Assembly: GCA_013373085.1 (NCBI GenBank)
Contig: JABXIM010000057.1
Location: forward strand, 1 to 64,000
Direction of reading: 5' to 3'
From: Oceanospirillaceae bacterium
GTDB taxonomy: Bacteria > Pseudomonadota > Gammaproteobacteria > Pseudomonadales > Balneatricaceae
DNA: 64,000 nucleotides
Notes under the pieces: generated by a model
Told to the model about the DNA's origin: nothing
The model's database searches: none
What the model saw: only the letters and a program-made list of their open reading frames with translations
Part shown: positions 43,929 through 53,010 of the stretch, one piece after another
Layout of the letters: each line of letters opens with the position of its first letter
How positions within the stretch are numbered: position 1 is the first letter of the stretch
Program-made: the position numbers and the translations under genes

Positions 43929-43949
43929 ATAGCTATGTATGTTAGCTAA
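43929..43949. promoter_or_regulatory. Putative MarR operator, site E (marR autoregulation)
   Basis: Half-sites ATAGCTA and TAGCTAA separated by seven bases, 26 bp upstream of the marR start. It shares the 7-7-7 layout of sites A-D; the inner base of each half differs (A/T for T/A). Confidence 0.6.
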
Positions 43950-44411
43950 TGCTCGGGCCAAGTCAATGATAGGTCTGATAGGGCAGCAGCCTACCGAGAA
44001 CTATTGTTTGTCATTGGTTAGTTACTGGAGCATGAGCCGTGATGCGGAGGGTATTCAGGCCAAGCATGGATATAGTTACAGGATCGTTTACGGGGAAGGT
44101 GTGAACAAGTCCGGTCCTTGGGAAGATTACATACATTATGACCTGCTCCCCACTTTCTAATCCATGCTGGCCCTAGTAATTTTCATCACAGACTAGCATC
44201 CATGACGTCGGCGGCGGTCGGGTTGTTGGTGATGTTTTGGCGAACACAACCTTACCCCTTCTCGCCGCCGCACTCCTCACTTTCACGCTAATCTGCGATG
44301 AACCAAAATTAAGGCCAAACTAAACGGGTGGTGTCAGTTCCGGATTGTTGCTGGGGTTGGACGGGAGTCGTGACGAGCATAGAGCCTCAGTCTCAGCTTA
44401 GGCGCTATGAG
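43950..44411. other. Interval before the integrase fragment
   Basis: A 73-codon open frame (43939-44160) overlaps site E, has no ribosome binding site and resembles nothing I know; I do not call it. The rest up to 44411 shows no gene. No tRNA, which often flanks integrases of this type, is visible. Confidence 0.45.
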
Positions 44412-44816
44412 ATGGCACTCTCCGATTTGATCGTCCGCCAGGCCAGGGCGACCGGAAAAACCTACAACCTCCCTGATACCTACGGCCTGGGACTGGTCGT
44501 GTCTCCCACTGGTGGCAAGTCCTGGCACTTGCGCTACTTGTGGCTCGGCAAGCAGAAGCGCATGTTGCTCGGCACTTATCCCAAGGTCGGGCTGCGTCAG
44601 ACGCGTGCCCTGCGTGATGAGGCTCGCGAGCTGCTGGCCAAAAGCATCAACCCCCATACCGACCGCAAGCAAAAACGCCGGGCCGTGCGCCTGGCGGACG
44701 AGCATACGTTCGAGGCGGTCTTTCAGGCGTGGGTCGAGCATCGCCGCAAGGAACTCAAGGAAGGACGCCAGAGCTCCCTATCGCAGATCCTGCGCATCTT
44801 CGCCAAGGATGTGACC
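44412..44816 (+). pseudogene. P4-type tyrosine integrase, N-terminal fragment
   Basis: MALSDLIVRQARATGKTYNLPDTYGLGLVVSPTGGKSWHLRYLWLGKQKRMLLGTYPKVGLRQTRALRDEARELLAKSINP is the DUF4102 arm-binding domain of P4-like integrases. The start of the core-binding domain follows (TFEAVFQAWVEHRRKEL...ILRIFAKDV). The match stops abruptly near 44816 and the whole catalytic domain is absent. What follows is the end of the MetF-like gene on the other strand. It marks the right border of the catabolic island. Confidence 0.85.
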
Positions 44817-44849
44817 GAACGGGTAGCCTGGAGAGGCGTCGCGCGTTAT

Positions 44850-45728
44850 CTACGAGCTGAAACCCGATACCCGATCGTTCATCCAGCGGACGCCTTCCAT
44901 CATTCCACCGAACGGATAGAGGTGGTAACGGATATCTCCAAGGTTTTGCCCCGCCATGCCGGTGCCAAGATCGTTCCAATAGCGATCGGCGACGGACTGG
45001 CGCAGAAGGTTGGTCAACGACAGGCCATATCGCCGGACGATTGCCGTGGATGTTTCGACTCCGAACTGTTTCGCATATCGAAGAAGCTTCCCCACCTGTG
45101 CCGGTCCCGGTACGCCGATACGAACGGGCGCGTCAATGCCTTCATCGCGTAGCCGTTGAGTCCAGTGAAGGACGGCATCGGTATCGAAACCGAACTGGGT
45201 GGTTATCTCCACCGTGCAGCCGCTGTCCCGAAGAAAGTGATGCTTCCATTTAAGTGATCGCCAGAGGGTCTCCGTATCGATCTTCGGGTGCCCTTCGGGA
45301 TAGCCGACGATCCCGACATGACGAATGGAGTGACGTTGCAGCACCCCGCTTGCAAAGAGCGCCGGCGAATCCCTGTACGGGCCTGCAGGCGTGGAAGGAT
45401 CTCCCCCTACGAAAATGAAGCGTGACGGGCTGGCGGCCTGGTTGAGCAGATCAAGCAGGTTTTCGAGATCTCGTTCGGAGCAAAGGCGGCGAGAAGAGAT
45501 GATCGGGACGGGCTCGAATCCGCACGCCCGTATGACTCGGGCGGCATTGACGCGCTGACCGTGGTTTTCATTTCCCAGAAACGCGATGTTGATCGGAGTG
45601 CCCGGCGGAATCTGCGACGCAGACATCTCGACCTGACGGATGTCCTTACCCGTCACTTCAAGCGTATATGCCGTTGCTTGCTGCTGGTTTTGGGGATGTG
45701 TCACGCTCCCCGTATTAACTGTACGCAT
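44850..45728 (-). CDS. Methylenetetrahydrofolate reductase-like protein (MetF family)
   Basis: A 292-residue flavin TIM-barrel protein. ASRFIFVGGDPSTPAGPYRDSPALF, VGIVGYPEGHPKID and TVEITTQFGFDTDAVLHWTQRLRDEGIDAPVRIGVPGPAQVGKLLRYAKQFGV match the MetF fold, with GDP and the EITTQ-F strand. It is diverged from housekeeping MetF and resembles folate reductases found with methyl-transfer catabolism. GGAAGG precedes the ATG. It abuts the integrase fragment; its C-terminus (FPFGGMMEGVRWMND-like) looks complete. Its role in methionine or C1 metabolism is not resolved. Confidence 0.75.
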   Translation of the reverse strand: MRTVNTGSVTHPQNQQQATAYTLEVTGKDIRQVEMSASQIPPGTPINIAFLGNENHGQRVNAARVIRACGFEPVPIISSRRLCSERDLENLLDLLNQAASPSRFIFVGGDPSTPAGPYRDSPALFASGVLQRHSIRHVGIVGYPEGHPKIDTETLWRSLKWKHHFLRDSGCTVEITTQFGFDTDAVLHWTQRLRDEGIDAPVRIGVPGPAQVGKLLRYAKQFGVETSTAIVRRYGLSLTNLLRQSVADRYWNDLGTGMAGQNLGDIRYHLYPFGGMMEGVRWMNDRVSGFSS

Positions 45729-45829
45729 TGGTCGCCTTCCCAGAAATTATTTCATAACCGGTTGAGTATTTGATCGAGATGCTGTCGACCAGGCGTGCGA
45801 AACACCCGTTACAGACCGGTGGGCCGTGC

Positions 45830-45943
45830 TCAGTAGGGCGGTATGAACTGGCGCAAAATCAGTGTCACGGCATAGGTCGTCGCGACGCTGAGGAGCCAGA
45901 TCAACAACAGCCAGCCAAGCCGCCTGCGGGTTTCCCGTTTCAT
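45830..45943 (-). CDS. DUF2474-family micro-subunit of the cytochrome bd (CIO) oxidase
   Basis: A 37-residue protein, MKRETRRRLGWLLLIWLLSV followed by a second half ending QFIPPY: a basic N-terminus and one transmembrane helix. It starts three bases after the cydB stop. Single-helix DUF2474/CydX-like proteins at this exact position in cioAB operons are thought to stabilise the oxidase. It is too short for routine gene calling. Its size, position and RRRLGWL-x-x-IW pattern support it. Confidence 0.8.
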   Translation of the reverse strand: MKRETRRRLGWLLLIWLLSVATTYAVTLILRQFIPPY

Positions 45944-45946
45944 CGT

Positions 45947-46951
45947 TTAATGGTATCCGTCATCGGCCTGGACCTTGCCGCGAAACACATAGTAGGACCA
46001 GGCCGTGTAGGCCAAAATGATGGGGATAATTAGCAGCGCGCCGACCAGTGCAAATCCCTGGCTGGACGGCGGGGAGGAGGCCTCCCAAATGTCGATGTCC
46101 GGCGGGATCACGTTCGGCCAGAGGCTGATGCCGAGGCCCAGGTAACCCAGCGCTATCACGATTAGTGTCATGACGAAGGGGGTCGCTTCGCCATGCCTGA
46201 TCGATCGCAGCAGGAAAATGCAGCAGGTTGCCGTCAGCAGGGGCAGCGGCGCCAGCCAGAAAAAGTTGGGGAGGCTGAACCAGCGTGCGGCGATCTCGGG
46301 GTGTTCGAGCGGTGTCCAGACGGAGATCACGAGGATGAAACACATCAGCACCCAGGTCAGAGGCCGGGTCAGTTCGCGCATCCGCTGCTGGAGTGCGCCG
46401 TCGGTCTTCAGTATCAGCCAGCTGGAGCCCAGCAGGGCATAGGTCGCGATCAGGGCGACGCCACAGAACAGCGCGAAGGGGTTGAACCAGTCCCAGGCGC
46501 CGCCGGCGAAAGCCTTGTCCTCGACCGGAATGCCGCCGATATAGGTCCCCAGGATAACCCCCTGGAACAGCGTTGCCGTCAGGGAGCCGCCGAAGAAGGC
46601 TTTGTCCCAGAGGTGACGGCTGCGGTCGCGGGACTTGGCGCGTGCCTCGAACGCGACGCCACGCAGTATCAGTCCCAGCAGCATCAGTACGATGGGTATA
46701 TACAGCGCGCTCAGCACGACCGAGTACGCCAGCGGGAAGGCCGCCATGAGACCGGCACCCCCGAGGACCAGCCAGGTTTCGTTGCCGTCCCAAACCGGCG
46801 CCACGCTGGCCATCATGCGCACCCTGTCCGTTTCGGACGGGACCATGGGAAAAAGGATGCCGACGCCAAGATCGAATCCGTCTGCTATCACGTAAAGCAT
46901 GACGCCGATCAGGATGATGACGGCCCAGATCAGTGCGGTATCGACGCCCAT
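45947..46951 (-). CDS. cioB: Cytochrome bd-type ubiquinol oxidase subunit II (CioB/CydB)
   Basis: A 334-residue membrane protein with about eight helices. WAVIILIGVMLYVIADGFDLGVGILFP and the following VAPVWDGNETWLVLGGAGLMAAFPLAY are the hallmark CydB motifs; LILRGVAFEARAK follows. It pairs with the CydA-like subunit to reduce oxygen to water with quinol. I start at ATG 46951, eight bases after GGAGG; a GTG at 46960 would add three residues. The subunit I gene lies 66 bp upstream in the same unit. Confidence 0.93.
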   Translation of the reverse strand: MGVDTALIWAVIILIGVMLYVIADGFDLGVGILFPMVPSETDRVRMMASVAPVWDGNETWLVLGGAGLMAAFPLAYSVVLSALYIPIVLMLLGLILRGVAFEARAKSRDRSRHLWDKAFFGGSLTATLFQGVILGTYIGGIPVEDKAFAGGAWDWFNPFALFCGVALIATYALLGSSWLILKTDGALQQRMRELTRPLTWVLMCFILVISVWTPLEHPEIAARWFSLPNFFWLAPLPLLTATCCIFLLRSIRHGEATPFVMTLIVIALGYLGLGISLWPNVIPPDIDIWEASSPPSSQGFALVGALLIIPIILAYTAWSYYVFRGKVQADDGYH

Positions 46952-47017
46952 CTCAGGCACCTCCGGTTATAGCGGGTGGGGTTGTGACGACGTTCATGGG
47001 AATATCCTGCGTTGCGG

Positions 47018-48349
47018 TCAGTGGCTGGCGTCGTTGGCCGGTCCCGCCTTGATCAGGCGTAGCATATAGCGGATGCCGGCACCGAAGATCAGCACATAGA
47101 CCAGGACGAATAACACCAGCGTGATGGACATTTCGGTTGTCGCGTGCGGCGTCGCGGCGTCGGCCGTGCGCAGCAAGCCGTAGACCACCCAGGGCTGGCG
47201 CCCGAGCTCGGTCGTGAACCAGCCGGCAAGCAGCGCAACGAGTCCTGCCGGTCCCATTGACAGCGCGAATCGATGCAGCGCCCGGTTGTCATACAGCGTA
47301 TTTCTGTACCAGTTCCAGCTGCCCCAGAGCCCGAGCAGCAGCATCAGGATGCCGAGGCTCACCATGACCCGGAACGACCAGAAGACGGCTGCCGCGTTGG
47401 GACGCTCATCGGCCGGGAAGTCAGAGAGCCCCGCAAAGGTTCCGTTCCAGCTATGGGTCAGAATCAGGCTGCCCAGGTGGGGAATCCCGACTGCCAAGCG
47501 AGTGGTTTCCGTCTCATTGTCCGGCCAGCCGAACAGCAGTAGTGGAACTCCTTCGCCGTGGGTTCCGTTTTGCCAGTGCCCTTCCATTGCCGCAACTTTG
47601 GCAGGTTGATGCTCGAGCGTGTTGAGACCGTGAAGATCGCCCATGAACATCTGCAGGGGCGCCGTTAGGGCGAGCATGCCGATGGCCATGGCCAGCATCT
47701 TGCGGATGGCGGGGGAGTCGTTGCGTCTGCGCAGATGCCAGGCCGCACTAGCCCCGACCATCAGGGCGGTGCTGAGAAAGGCGGCCAGCACCATATGTAC
47801 CAGGCGATAGGGGAACGACGGGTTGAAGATGATCGCCAGCCAGTCGGTCGGGATCGCCTGACCGTCGACAATCTCGTACCCGGCGGGCGTCTGCATCCAG
47901 CTGTTCGACGCCAGAATCCAGGTGGCCGAGATGACGGTGCCAATCGCGACCATCATCGTCGCGAAGAAATGCAGCCTGTTGCCCACCTTATTCCAGCCGA
48001 AGAGCATCACGCCGAGGAAGCCGGCCTCGAGGAAAAAGGCCGTCAGTACCTCGTAGGTCAGCAACGGCCCCGTGATGCTGCCGGCAAAATTGGAAAAGCC
48101 ACTCCAGTTGGTGCCGAACTCGTACGCCATCACCAGACCGGATACGACCCCCATACCGAAGTTGAGGGCAAAAATACGGCTCCAGAAACGGTAGAGCTGT
48201 TTGTAGACGGATTTGCCGGTGCGCAGCCAGTAGCCTTCCAGGACGGCCAGGTAACAGGCCAGCCCGATGGTGATCGCCGGAAAGACGATATGAAAGGACA
48301 CGGTGAAGCCAAACTGGATGCGAGCCAGTAGCAGTGCTGTTTCGTGCAT
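47018..48349 (-). CDS. cioA: Cytochrome bd-type ubiquinol oxidase subunit I (CioA/CydA)
   Basis: A 443-residue quinol oxidase subunit. LLLARIQFGFTVSFHIVFPAITIGLA carries the N-terminal heme-ligand His; GSITGPLLTYEVLTAFFLEAGFLGVMLFGW and PLQMFMGDLHGLNTLEHQPAKVAAMEGHW are diagnostic. The quinol-binding Q-loop is short, which is typical of the cyanide-insensitive (CIO) branch. The oxidase gives low-oxygen or inhibitor-resistant respiration. The operon order is cioA, cioB, DUF2474 gene, with ccoG immediately upstream on the same strand. Confidence 0.94.
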   Translation of the reverse strand: MHETALLLARIQFGFTVSFHIVFPAITIGLACYLAVLEGYWLRTGKSVYKQLYRFWSRIFALNFGMGVVSGLVMAYEFGTNWSGFSNFAGSITGPLLTYEVLTAFFLEAGFLGVMLFGWNKVGNRLHFFATMMVAIGTVISATWILASNSWMQTPAGYEIVDGQAIPTDWLAIIFNPSFPYRLVHMVLAAFLSTALMVGASAAWHLRRRNDSPAIRKMLAMAIGMLALTAPLQMFMGDLHGLNTLEHQPAKVAAMEGHWQNGTHGEGVPLLLFGWPDNETETTRLAVGIPHLGSLILTHSWNGTFAGLSDFPADERPNAAAVFWSFRVMVSLGILMLLLGLWGSWNWYRNTLYDNRALHRFALSMGPAGLVALLAGWFTTELGRQPWVVYGLLRTADAATPHATTEMSITLVLFVLVYVLIFGAGIRYMLRLIKAGPANDASH

Positions 48350-48367
48350 CAGAAGGGTCCCGGTTCT

Positions 48368-49726
48368 CTATTTGCGTTGGGTCAGGAAGGTCGTTTCCTT
48401 GGAAGCCGAGACTTGCTGACCCGCGAAACTGAACGTCAACGCGGAACGTGGTTGCTCGATATCGATTCCGCATACCCGATACGGCAGCCAGGTCGAATTG
48501 CTTTCGTTCAGGTCGATGTTTTCGGCACCGAACAGCCTGAACCGGCCCGGTCCCTGAACCGAGACGCTGATCAGCGATTGCTCTTCGGCAAAACCTTCAA
48601 CCTTGACGCGATAGTTGTTGCAGACGGTATGTTCATCCATTTGGGTGAAGAGTGCGCCACGGTCCCGGCGGATTTCGACCAGCAGTTCGGTGGTGCCGGC
48701 AAAGCCCCAGAGTACGCCGCCGAAGGCTGCGATAATCACGGCGCCGTAGCCGGCCAGCCGGGGGCGCATCAGGCGGTATTTTTCGCCGGCGAATTCGGCT
48801 TCGGACGCGAAGCGGATCAGCCCGGTCGGGCGTTTGAGTTTTGTCATCACGTCGTCGCAGGCATCGATACAGGCCGCACAGTCGATGCAGGCCGCCTGCA
48901 GGCCGTCGCGGATGTCGATGCCGGTCGGGCAGACCTGGACGCAGAGTCCGCAGTCGACGCAATCGCCGCTGTCGGGGCCGGCATTGCGACGGCTCGCGCG
49001 GGGTTCGCCGCGGCCCTGGTCATAGCTGACGGTGCGGGTTTCCCGGTCGAACATCACGCCCTGGAAGCGTGAATAGGGACAGGCGTGCAGGCAGATCTTC
49101 TCACGCACGAGCCCGGCATTGGCGTAGGTCAGCGCAGCCATGATCAGGATCCAGCCCCAGAGTGCGGGCGACATCTCCAGATTCACCGCGTCGGCGACAA
49201 TGTCCCGGATCGGCACAAAATATCCGGTGAAGGTGACAGCGGTGGCGGTGGCCAGCAGGATCCAGAGCCCGTGCTTGGTGATACGGCGCAGCAGTAGTTC
49301 ACCCTTTATCGGCTGGTGCTCCTGCCGGGCGCGCTGGCTGGCGCGACCCTCGGTGAACTGCTCGATGCGGATGAAGAGCCAGGTCCAGATACTCTGCGGG
49401 CAGGCGAAGCCACACCAGACACGTCCCCAGGCCACAGCGAGAAAGAACAGCAGGCTGGCACCAGCGATCATCAGTCCGGCCAGAAGCGGCAGGTCATGCC
49501 AGGACAGGACGCTGCCGAACAGGTTGATGCGGCGCTGCTCGAACGAGAACAGCAGCCAGGGCTGACCGTCGATCTGTACCCAGACCAGGCCGAAAAACAG
49601 CGCCAGCAGCGGCCAGCTGGTCAGTCGGCGCCAGTTCTGGAAGCGCCCTTCGGTAAGGCGTACATGAAACTTGCCATCCTGTGCAAACGGAGGCGTATAG
49701 TCTTGCACAACGTCGATTTTTTCCAT
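48368..49726 (-). CDS. ccoG: Cytochrome c oxidase accessory protein CcoG
   Basis: A 452-residue membrane iron-sulfur protein. RVWCGFACPQSIWTWLF near helix 3 and the double ferredoxin block GDCVDCGLCVQVCPTGIDIRDGLQAACIDCAACIDACD (two CxxCxxCxxxCP-type clusters) are diagnostic, and the C-terminal half has the Ig-like domain. CcoG reduces copper for cbb3 oxidase assembly and normally sits by ccoNOQP. Here it lies 18 bp upstream of cioA in the same direction, so it is co-transcribed with a copper-free bd oxidase. ATG 49726 is chosen; a TTG at 49741 is less likely. Confidence 0.92.
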   Translation of the reverse strand: MEKIDVVQDYTPPFAQDGKFHVRLTEGRFQNWRRLTSWPLLALFFGLVWVQIDGQPWLLFSFEQRRINLFGSVLSWHDLPLLAGLMIAGASLLFFLAVAWGRVWCGFACPQSIWTWLFIRIEQFTEGRASQRARQEHQPIKGELLLRRITKHGLWILLATATAVTFTGYFVPIRDIVADAVNLEMSPALWGWILIMAALTYANAGLVREKICLHACPYSRFQGVMFDRETRTVSYDQGRGEPRASRRNAGPDSGDCVDCGLCVQVCPTGIDIRDGLQAACIDCAACIDACDDVMTKLKRPTGLIRFASEAEFAGEKYRLMRPRLAGYGAVIIAAFGGVLWGFAGTTELLVEIRRDRGALFTQMDEHTVCNNYRVKVEGFAEEQSLISVSVQGPGRFRLFGAENIDLNESNSTWLPYRVCGIDIEQPRSALTFSFAGQQVSASKETTFLTQRK

Positions 49727-49822
49727 GGCAGCGGTCCGCAAGTGTGAAGTTGGGTGCAGCTTACCTTGGTGAATTGAATGGGATCAGGTATAAAAAAAAT
49801 AAATACGATAGGGACAGAATCG

Positions 49823-51223
49823 ATGGAACATCGTTACCAACAACTGGAAAGCTGGCTGTTGCAGGGCATACGGGAGCAGCGCTGGCGGCTTGGTGAACGG
49901 CTGCCATCGATTCGCACTTTGTGCCAGACACAAGGCGTATCGAAGGCGACGGTGCAGCATGCACTGCAGCGGCTGGAGGCGCAGGGACTGGTCGAGGCCC
50001 GGCCGAAGGCCGGGTATTTCGTTACCCTGCAGCCGAGGTCGATCAGGGCGCCGCGCAGCCTTACCCAGGCTGAAGCGCCCCGGCCGGTAACGGTCAGCGA
50101 ACTGTTTCTCGATATCATGCGCCGCAGCGCCGCCTTCGACCTGCTGCCGGACCTGCACGCCGGCACGACACCGCCGGGCATAGTGGCGCTGAATCGCGCC
50201 CTGGGGCGTGCGCTGCGTCGCCAGAAAGGCGACGATCACCAGTACTACGATGCACCGGCGGGGGATCTGGCGCTGCGCGAACAGCTGTCGCTGCATGCGG
50301 CGCGCCGCGGCTGGACGGTACTGCCGGAGCAGCTTTGTATCACCTCGGGGTGCCAGCATGCGCTGTTCCTGGCGCTGATGGCCTGCTGTCGGCGCGGCGA
50401 TGTGGTGGCGGTCGAGTCGCCGGGCTTTTACGGCGTGCTGCAGCTGCTGGAACAGCTGGAGCTGCAGGTGATCGAGGTGCCGAGTTCGAGCGAGCGGGGC
50501 ATGGACATTGACGCGCTGGAGACTGCGCTGGGGCGCTGGGACATCAGGGCCTGCGTCGTTTCGCCGGCCTTTGCCACGCCCGGCGGCGCCCTGATGCCGG
50601 AGGACGCGCGCCGGCGCCTGCTGGCGCTGGCAGACCGGCATGACCTGGCGATCATCGAGGATGATATCTACGCCGATACCGCCTTTGGCCAGGTGCCCGA
50701 TCCGCTGAAGGCGCTGGACAGCGCCGACCGCGTGATACTGTGCAGTTCCTTTTCCAAAAGCCTGTCCCGCGACCTGCGCCTGGGCTGGGTGTCCGGCGCA
50801 CGCTGGCATCAGCAGATCCTGCACCTGAAACTGGTGACGCAGCTGGCCAGCAGCCGCTATCAGCAGCAGGGCGTCGCCGAGTTCATGCGTGACGGCAGCT
50901 ACGCGACCCACCTGCGCCGTCAATGCAACGCCTTGCGCACGCAACGGGACCGCCTGATCGCATCCTTGCATGCCTGGCCCGGGGAGATTCGCGTCAGTAC
51001 ACCGCTCGGTGGTCTGGCGGTCTGGCTGGAACTGCCCGAGTCGGTCGACACCCTCGCTGCCTATCCGGCGGCGTTGCAGCAGGGGGTGGTGATCACCCCC
51101 GGTCCGCTGTTCTCGGTCTCCGGGCAGTTCCGCAATTGTCTGCGTATCAGCTACGCGCATCCCTGGGACGATCGCCGGATCGCGGCGCTGGGTCAGCTGC
51201 CGGCACTGTTGCTGGGCCGGTGA
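49823..51223 (+). CDS. MocR-family (GntR plus aminotransferase) transcriptional regulator
   Basis: A 466-residue fusion regulator. Residues 1-75 form a GntR winged HTH (WLLQGIREQRWRLGERLPSIRTLCQTQGVSKATVQHALQRLEAQGLVEARPKAGYFV). The rest is a type I aminotransferase-like domain (YYDAPAGDLALREQLSLHAARRG; the PLP Lys in CSSFSKSLSRDLRLGWV). Such proteins sense PLP or PLP adducts. The start ATG 49823 has AGGGA upstream. It is divergent from ccoG and upstream of the sulfite-reductase pair, so it could control either. Confidence 0.9.
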   Translation: MEHRYQQLESWLLQGIREQRWRLGERLPSIRTLCQTQGVSKATVQHALQRLEAQGLVEARPKAGYFVTLQPRSIRAPRSLTQAEAPRPVTVSELFLDIMRRSAAFDLLPDLHAGTTPPGIVALNRALGRALRRQKGDDHQYYDAPAGDLALREQLSLHAARRGWTVLPEQLCITSGCQHALFLALMACCRRGDVVAVESPGFYGVLQLLEQLELQVIEVPSSSERGMDIDALETALGRWDIRACVVSPAFATPGGALMPEDARRRLLALADRHDLAIIEDDIYADTAFGQVPDPLKALDSADRVILCSSFSKSLSRDLRLGWVSGARWHQQILHLKLVTQLASSRYQQQGVAEFMRDGSYATHLRRQCNALRTQRDRLIASLHAWPGEIRVSTPLGGLAVWLELPESVDTLAAYPAALQQGVVITPGPLFSVSGQFRNCLRISYAHPWDDRRIAALGQLPALLLGR

Positions 51224-51327
51224 TCGCGTATCTGTACCGATCGTAATTAAATTTTTTGAGCCTGCACCTGCTGAATCGGTTTCATTAGTCTGGCGCCTTT
51301 CCATGCGAAACTTCAGGAGCGGACAGA

Positions 51328-53010
51328 ATGTACCGATACGATGAGTACGACCGCGCATTGGTCCAGGCGCGGGTCGAGCAGTTCCGCGACCAGGTGGCGC
51401 GGCGTATCAGTGGCGAGCTGAGCGAAGAGGAGTTTCTGCCGCTGCGGCTGCAGAACGGGCTTTACCTTCAACGTCATGCCTACATGCTGCGGGTGGCCAT
51501 TCCCTATGGCACGCTGTCGACGGCGCAACTGCGGACCCTGGCCCGGATTGCCGACGAATACGATCGCGGTTACGGCCATTTCACCACGCGGCAGAATATC
51601 CAGTTTAACTGGATCGAGCTGGAGCGGGTGCCGGATATTCTGCAGCTGCTGGCCGATTCGCAGATGCACGCGATTCAGACCTCCGGTAACTGCGTACGCA
51701 ATATCACCACCGAGGCCTTTGCCGGCGTTGCCGACGACGAGCTGCTGGATCCGCGTCCGCTGGCCGAGATTCTGCGGCAGTGGTCCACGGTCAATCCCGA
51801 GTTTCTTTACCTGCCGCGCAAGTTCAAGATCGCCATTTCGTCGTCCGGGACCGACCGTGCGGCCCTGCGTGCGCACGATATCGGTCTTTACCTCTACCGC
51901 GGCGATGATGGCGAGATGCTGTTGCGCGTGATGGCCGGGGGCGGGCTGGGGCGTACGCCGATCCTCAATGAAGCGATCCGTGAAGCGCTGCCGTGGCGAC
52001 ACCTGCTGACCTATGTCGAGGCGGTACTGCGGGTCTATAACCGCTACGGGCGCCGGGACAACAAATACAAGGCGCGGATCAAGATACTGGTCAAGTCCCT
52101 GGGTGTCGAAGCCTTTGCGGCCGAGGTCGAGCGGGAGTGGCAACAGATCCGCGACGGCGCCGGCGAACTGACGGTCGAGGAGTACGAGCGGGTCGCCGAG
52201 GGGTTTGCATCACCGAACTACCTGCGACTCGATGCCCTGGATCCGGAGTACGGCGCCTGGCTGGCGCGGGACCCGGCCTTTGCCCGCTGGACGCAGACCA
52301 ATACCCGGCCGCACAAGGTCACCGGTTATACCTCTGTCGTGCTGTCGACCAAGCCGGTTCAGGATGTCTCGCCGGGGGATGCGACGGCAACCCAGATGCG
52401 TGCCGTTGCCGACCTGGCGGATCGTTACGGCTTCGGCGAACTCAGGGTGACGCACGAGCAGAACCTGGTACTGCCGGATATCCGCAAGGGCGATCTCTAT
52501 CTGGTCTGGCAGGCGCTCGGGGATATTGGCCTGGCGACGCCCAATGTCGGCCTGCTGACCGATGTGATTTCATGCCCCGGCGGCGATTACTGCAGCCTGG
52601 CCAGCACCCGTTCGCTGCCGGTGGCCAAGGCGATCCAGGCGCGCTTCGACGACCTCGATTATCTGCACGATCTCGGCGAACTCAGCCTCAATATCTCCGG
52701 TTGCGTCAATGCCTGCGGACACCATCATATCGGCAACATCGGCATCCTCGGTGTCGACCGCAAGGGCGAGGAGTATTTCCAGATCACCATCGGCGGGGCC
52801 CAGGGCAAGGCCAGCGCGCTCGGCAAGGTGATCGGGCCCTCGGTCCGTGCCGAGGAGGTGCCGGATGTGATCGAACGCTTGCTGGCGACTTATCTGCATT
52901 ATCGCGAGGTCGAGGAAACCTTCATCGAAACCCTTGAGCGTATCGGCCTGCAACCGTTCAAGGAGGGGGCCTATAACCGGAGCCGAACGCTGGAGGAGGT
53001 AAGCGCATGA
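51328..53010 (+). CDS. cysI: Sulfite reductase hemoprotein (CysI-type; nitrite/sulfite reductase family)
   Basis: A 560-residue siroheme-[4Fe-4S] enzyme, the expected length. RNGLYLQRHAYMLRVAIPYGTLSTAQLR and GYGHFTTRQNIQFNWIELE are the parachute part; TSGNCVRNITTEAFAGV and the cluster cysteines in ISCPGGDYCSLA and LNISGCVNACGHHHIGNIGILG are complete. It reduces sulfite to sulfide in cysteine synthesis. The following DUF934 gene, overlapping by 4 bp, is the usual partner in Pseudomonas-like bacteria. Confidence 0.95.
   Translation: MYRYDEYDRALVQARVEQFRDQVARRISGELSEEEFLPLRLQNGLYLQRHAYMLRVAIPYGTLSTAQLRTLARIADEYDRGYGHFTTRQNIQFNWIELERVPDILQLLADSQMHAIQTSGNCVRNITTEAFAGVADDELLDPRPLAEILRQWSTVNPEFLYLPRKFKIAISSSGTDRAALRAHDIGLYLYRGDDGEMLLRVMAGGGLGRTPILNEAIREALPWRHLLTYVEAVLRVYNRYGRRDNKYKARIKILVKSLGVEAFAAEVEREWQQIRDGAGELTVEEYERVAEGFASPNYLRLDALDPEYGAWLARDPAFARWTQTNTRPHKVTGYTSVVLSTKPVQDVSPGDATATQMRAVADLADRYGFGELRVTHEQNLVLPDIRKGDLYLVWQALGDIGLATPNVGLLTDVISCPGGDYCSLASTRSLPVAKAIQARFDDLDYLHDLGELSLNISGCVNACGHHHIGNIGILGVDRKGEEYFQITIGGAQGKASALGKVIGPSVRAEEVPDVIERLLATYLHYREVEETFIETLERIGLQPFKEGAYNRSRTLEEVSA

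Noticed and set aside
43939-44160. A 73-codon frame after marR
   Set aside because: It has no ribosome binding site, overlaps the putative operator E, and matches no known protein.
49784-51358. A 524-codon open frame antisense to the MocR regulator
   Set aside because: A shadow of a well-supported gene; the predicted sequence is rich in Gln, Arg and His without any domain.
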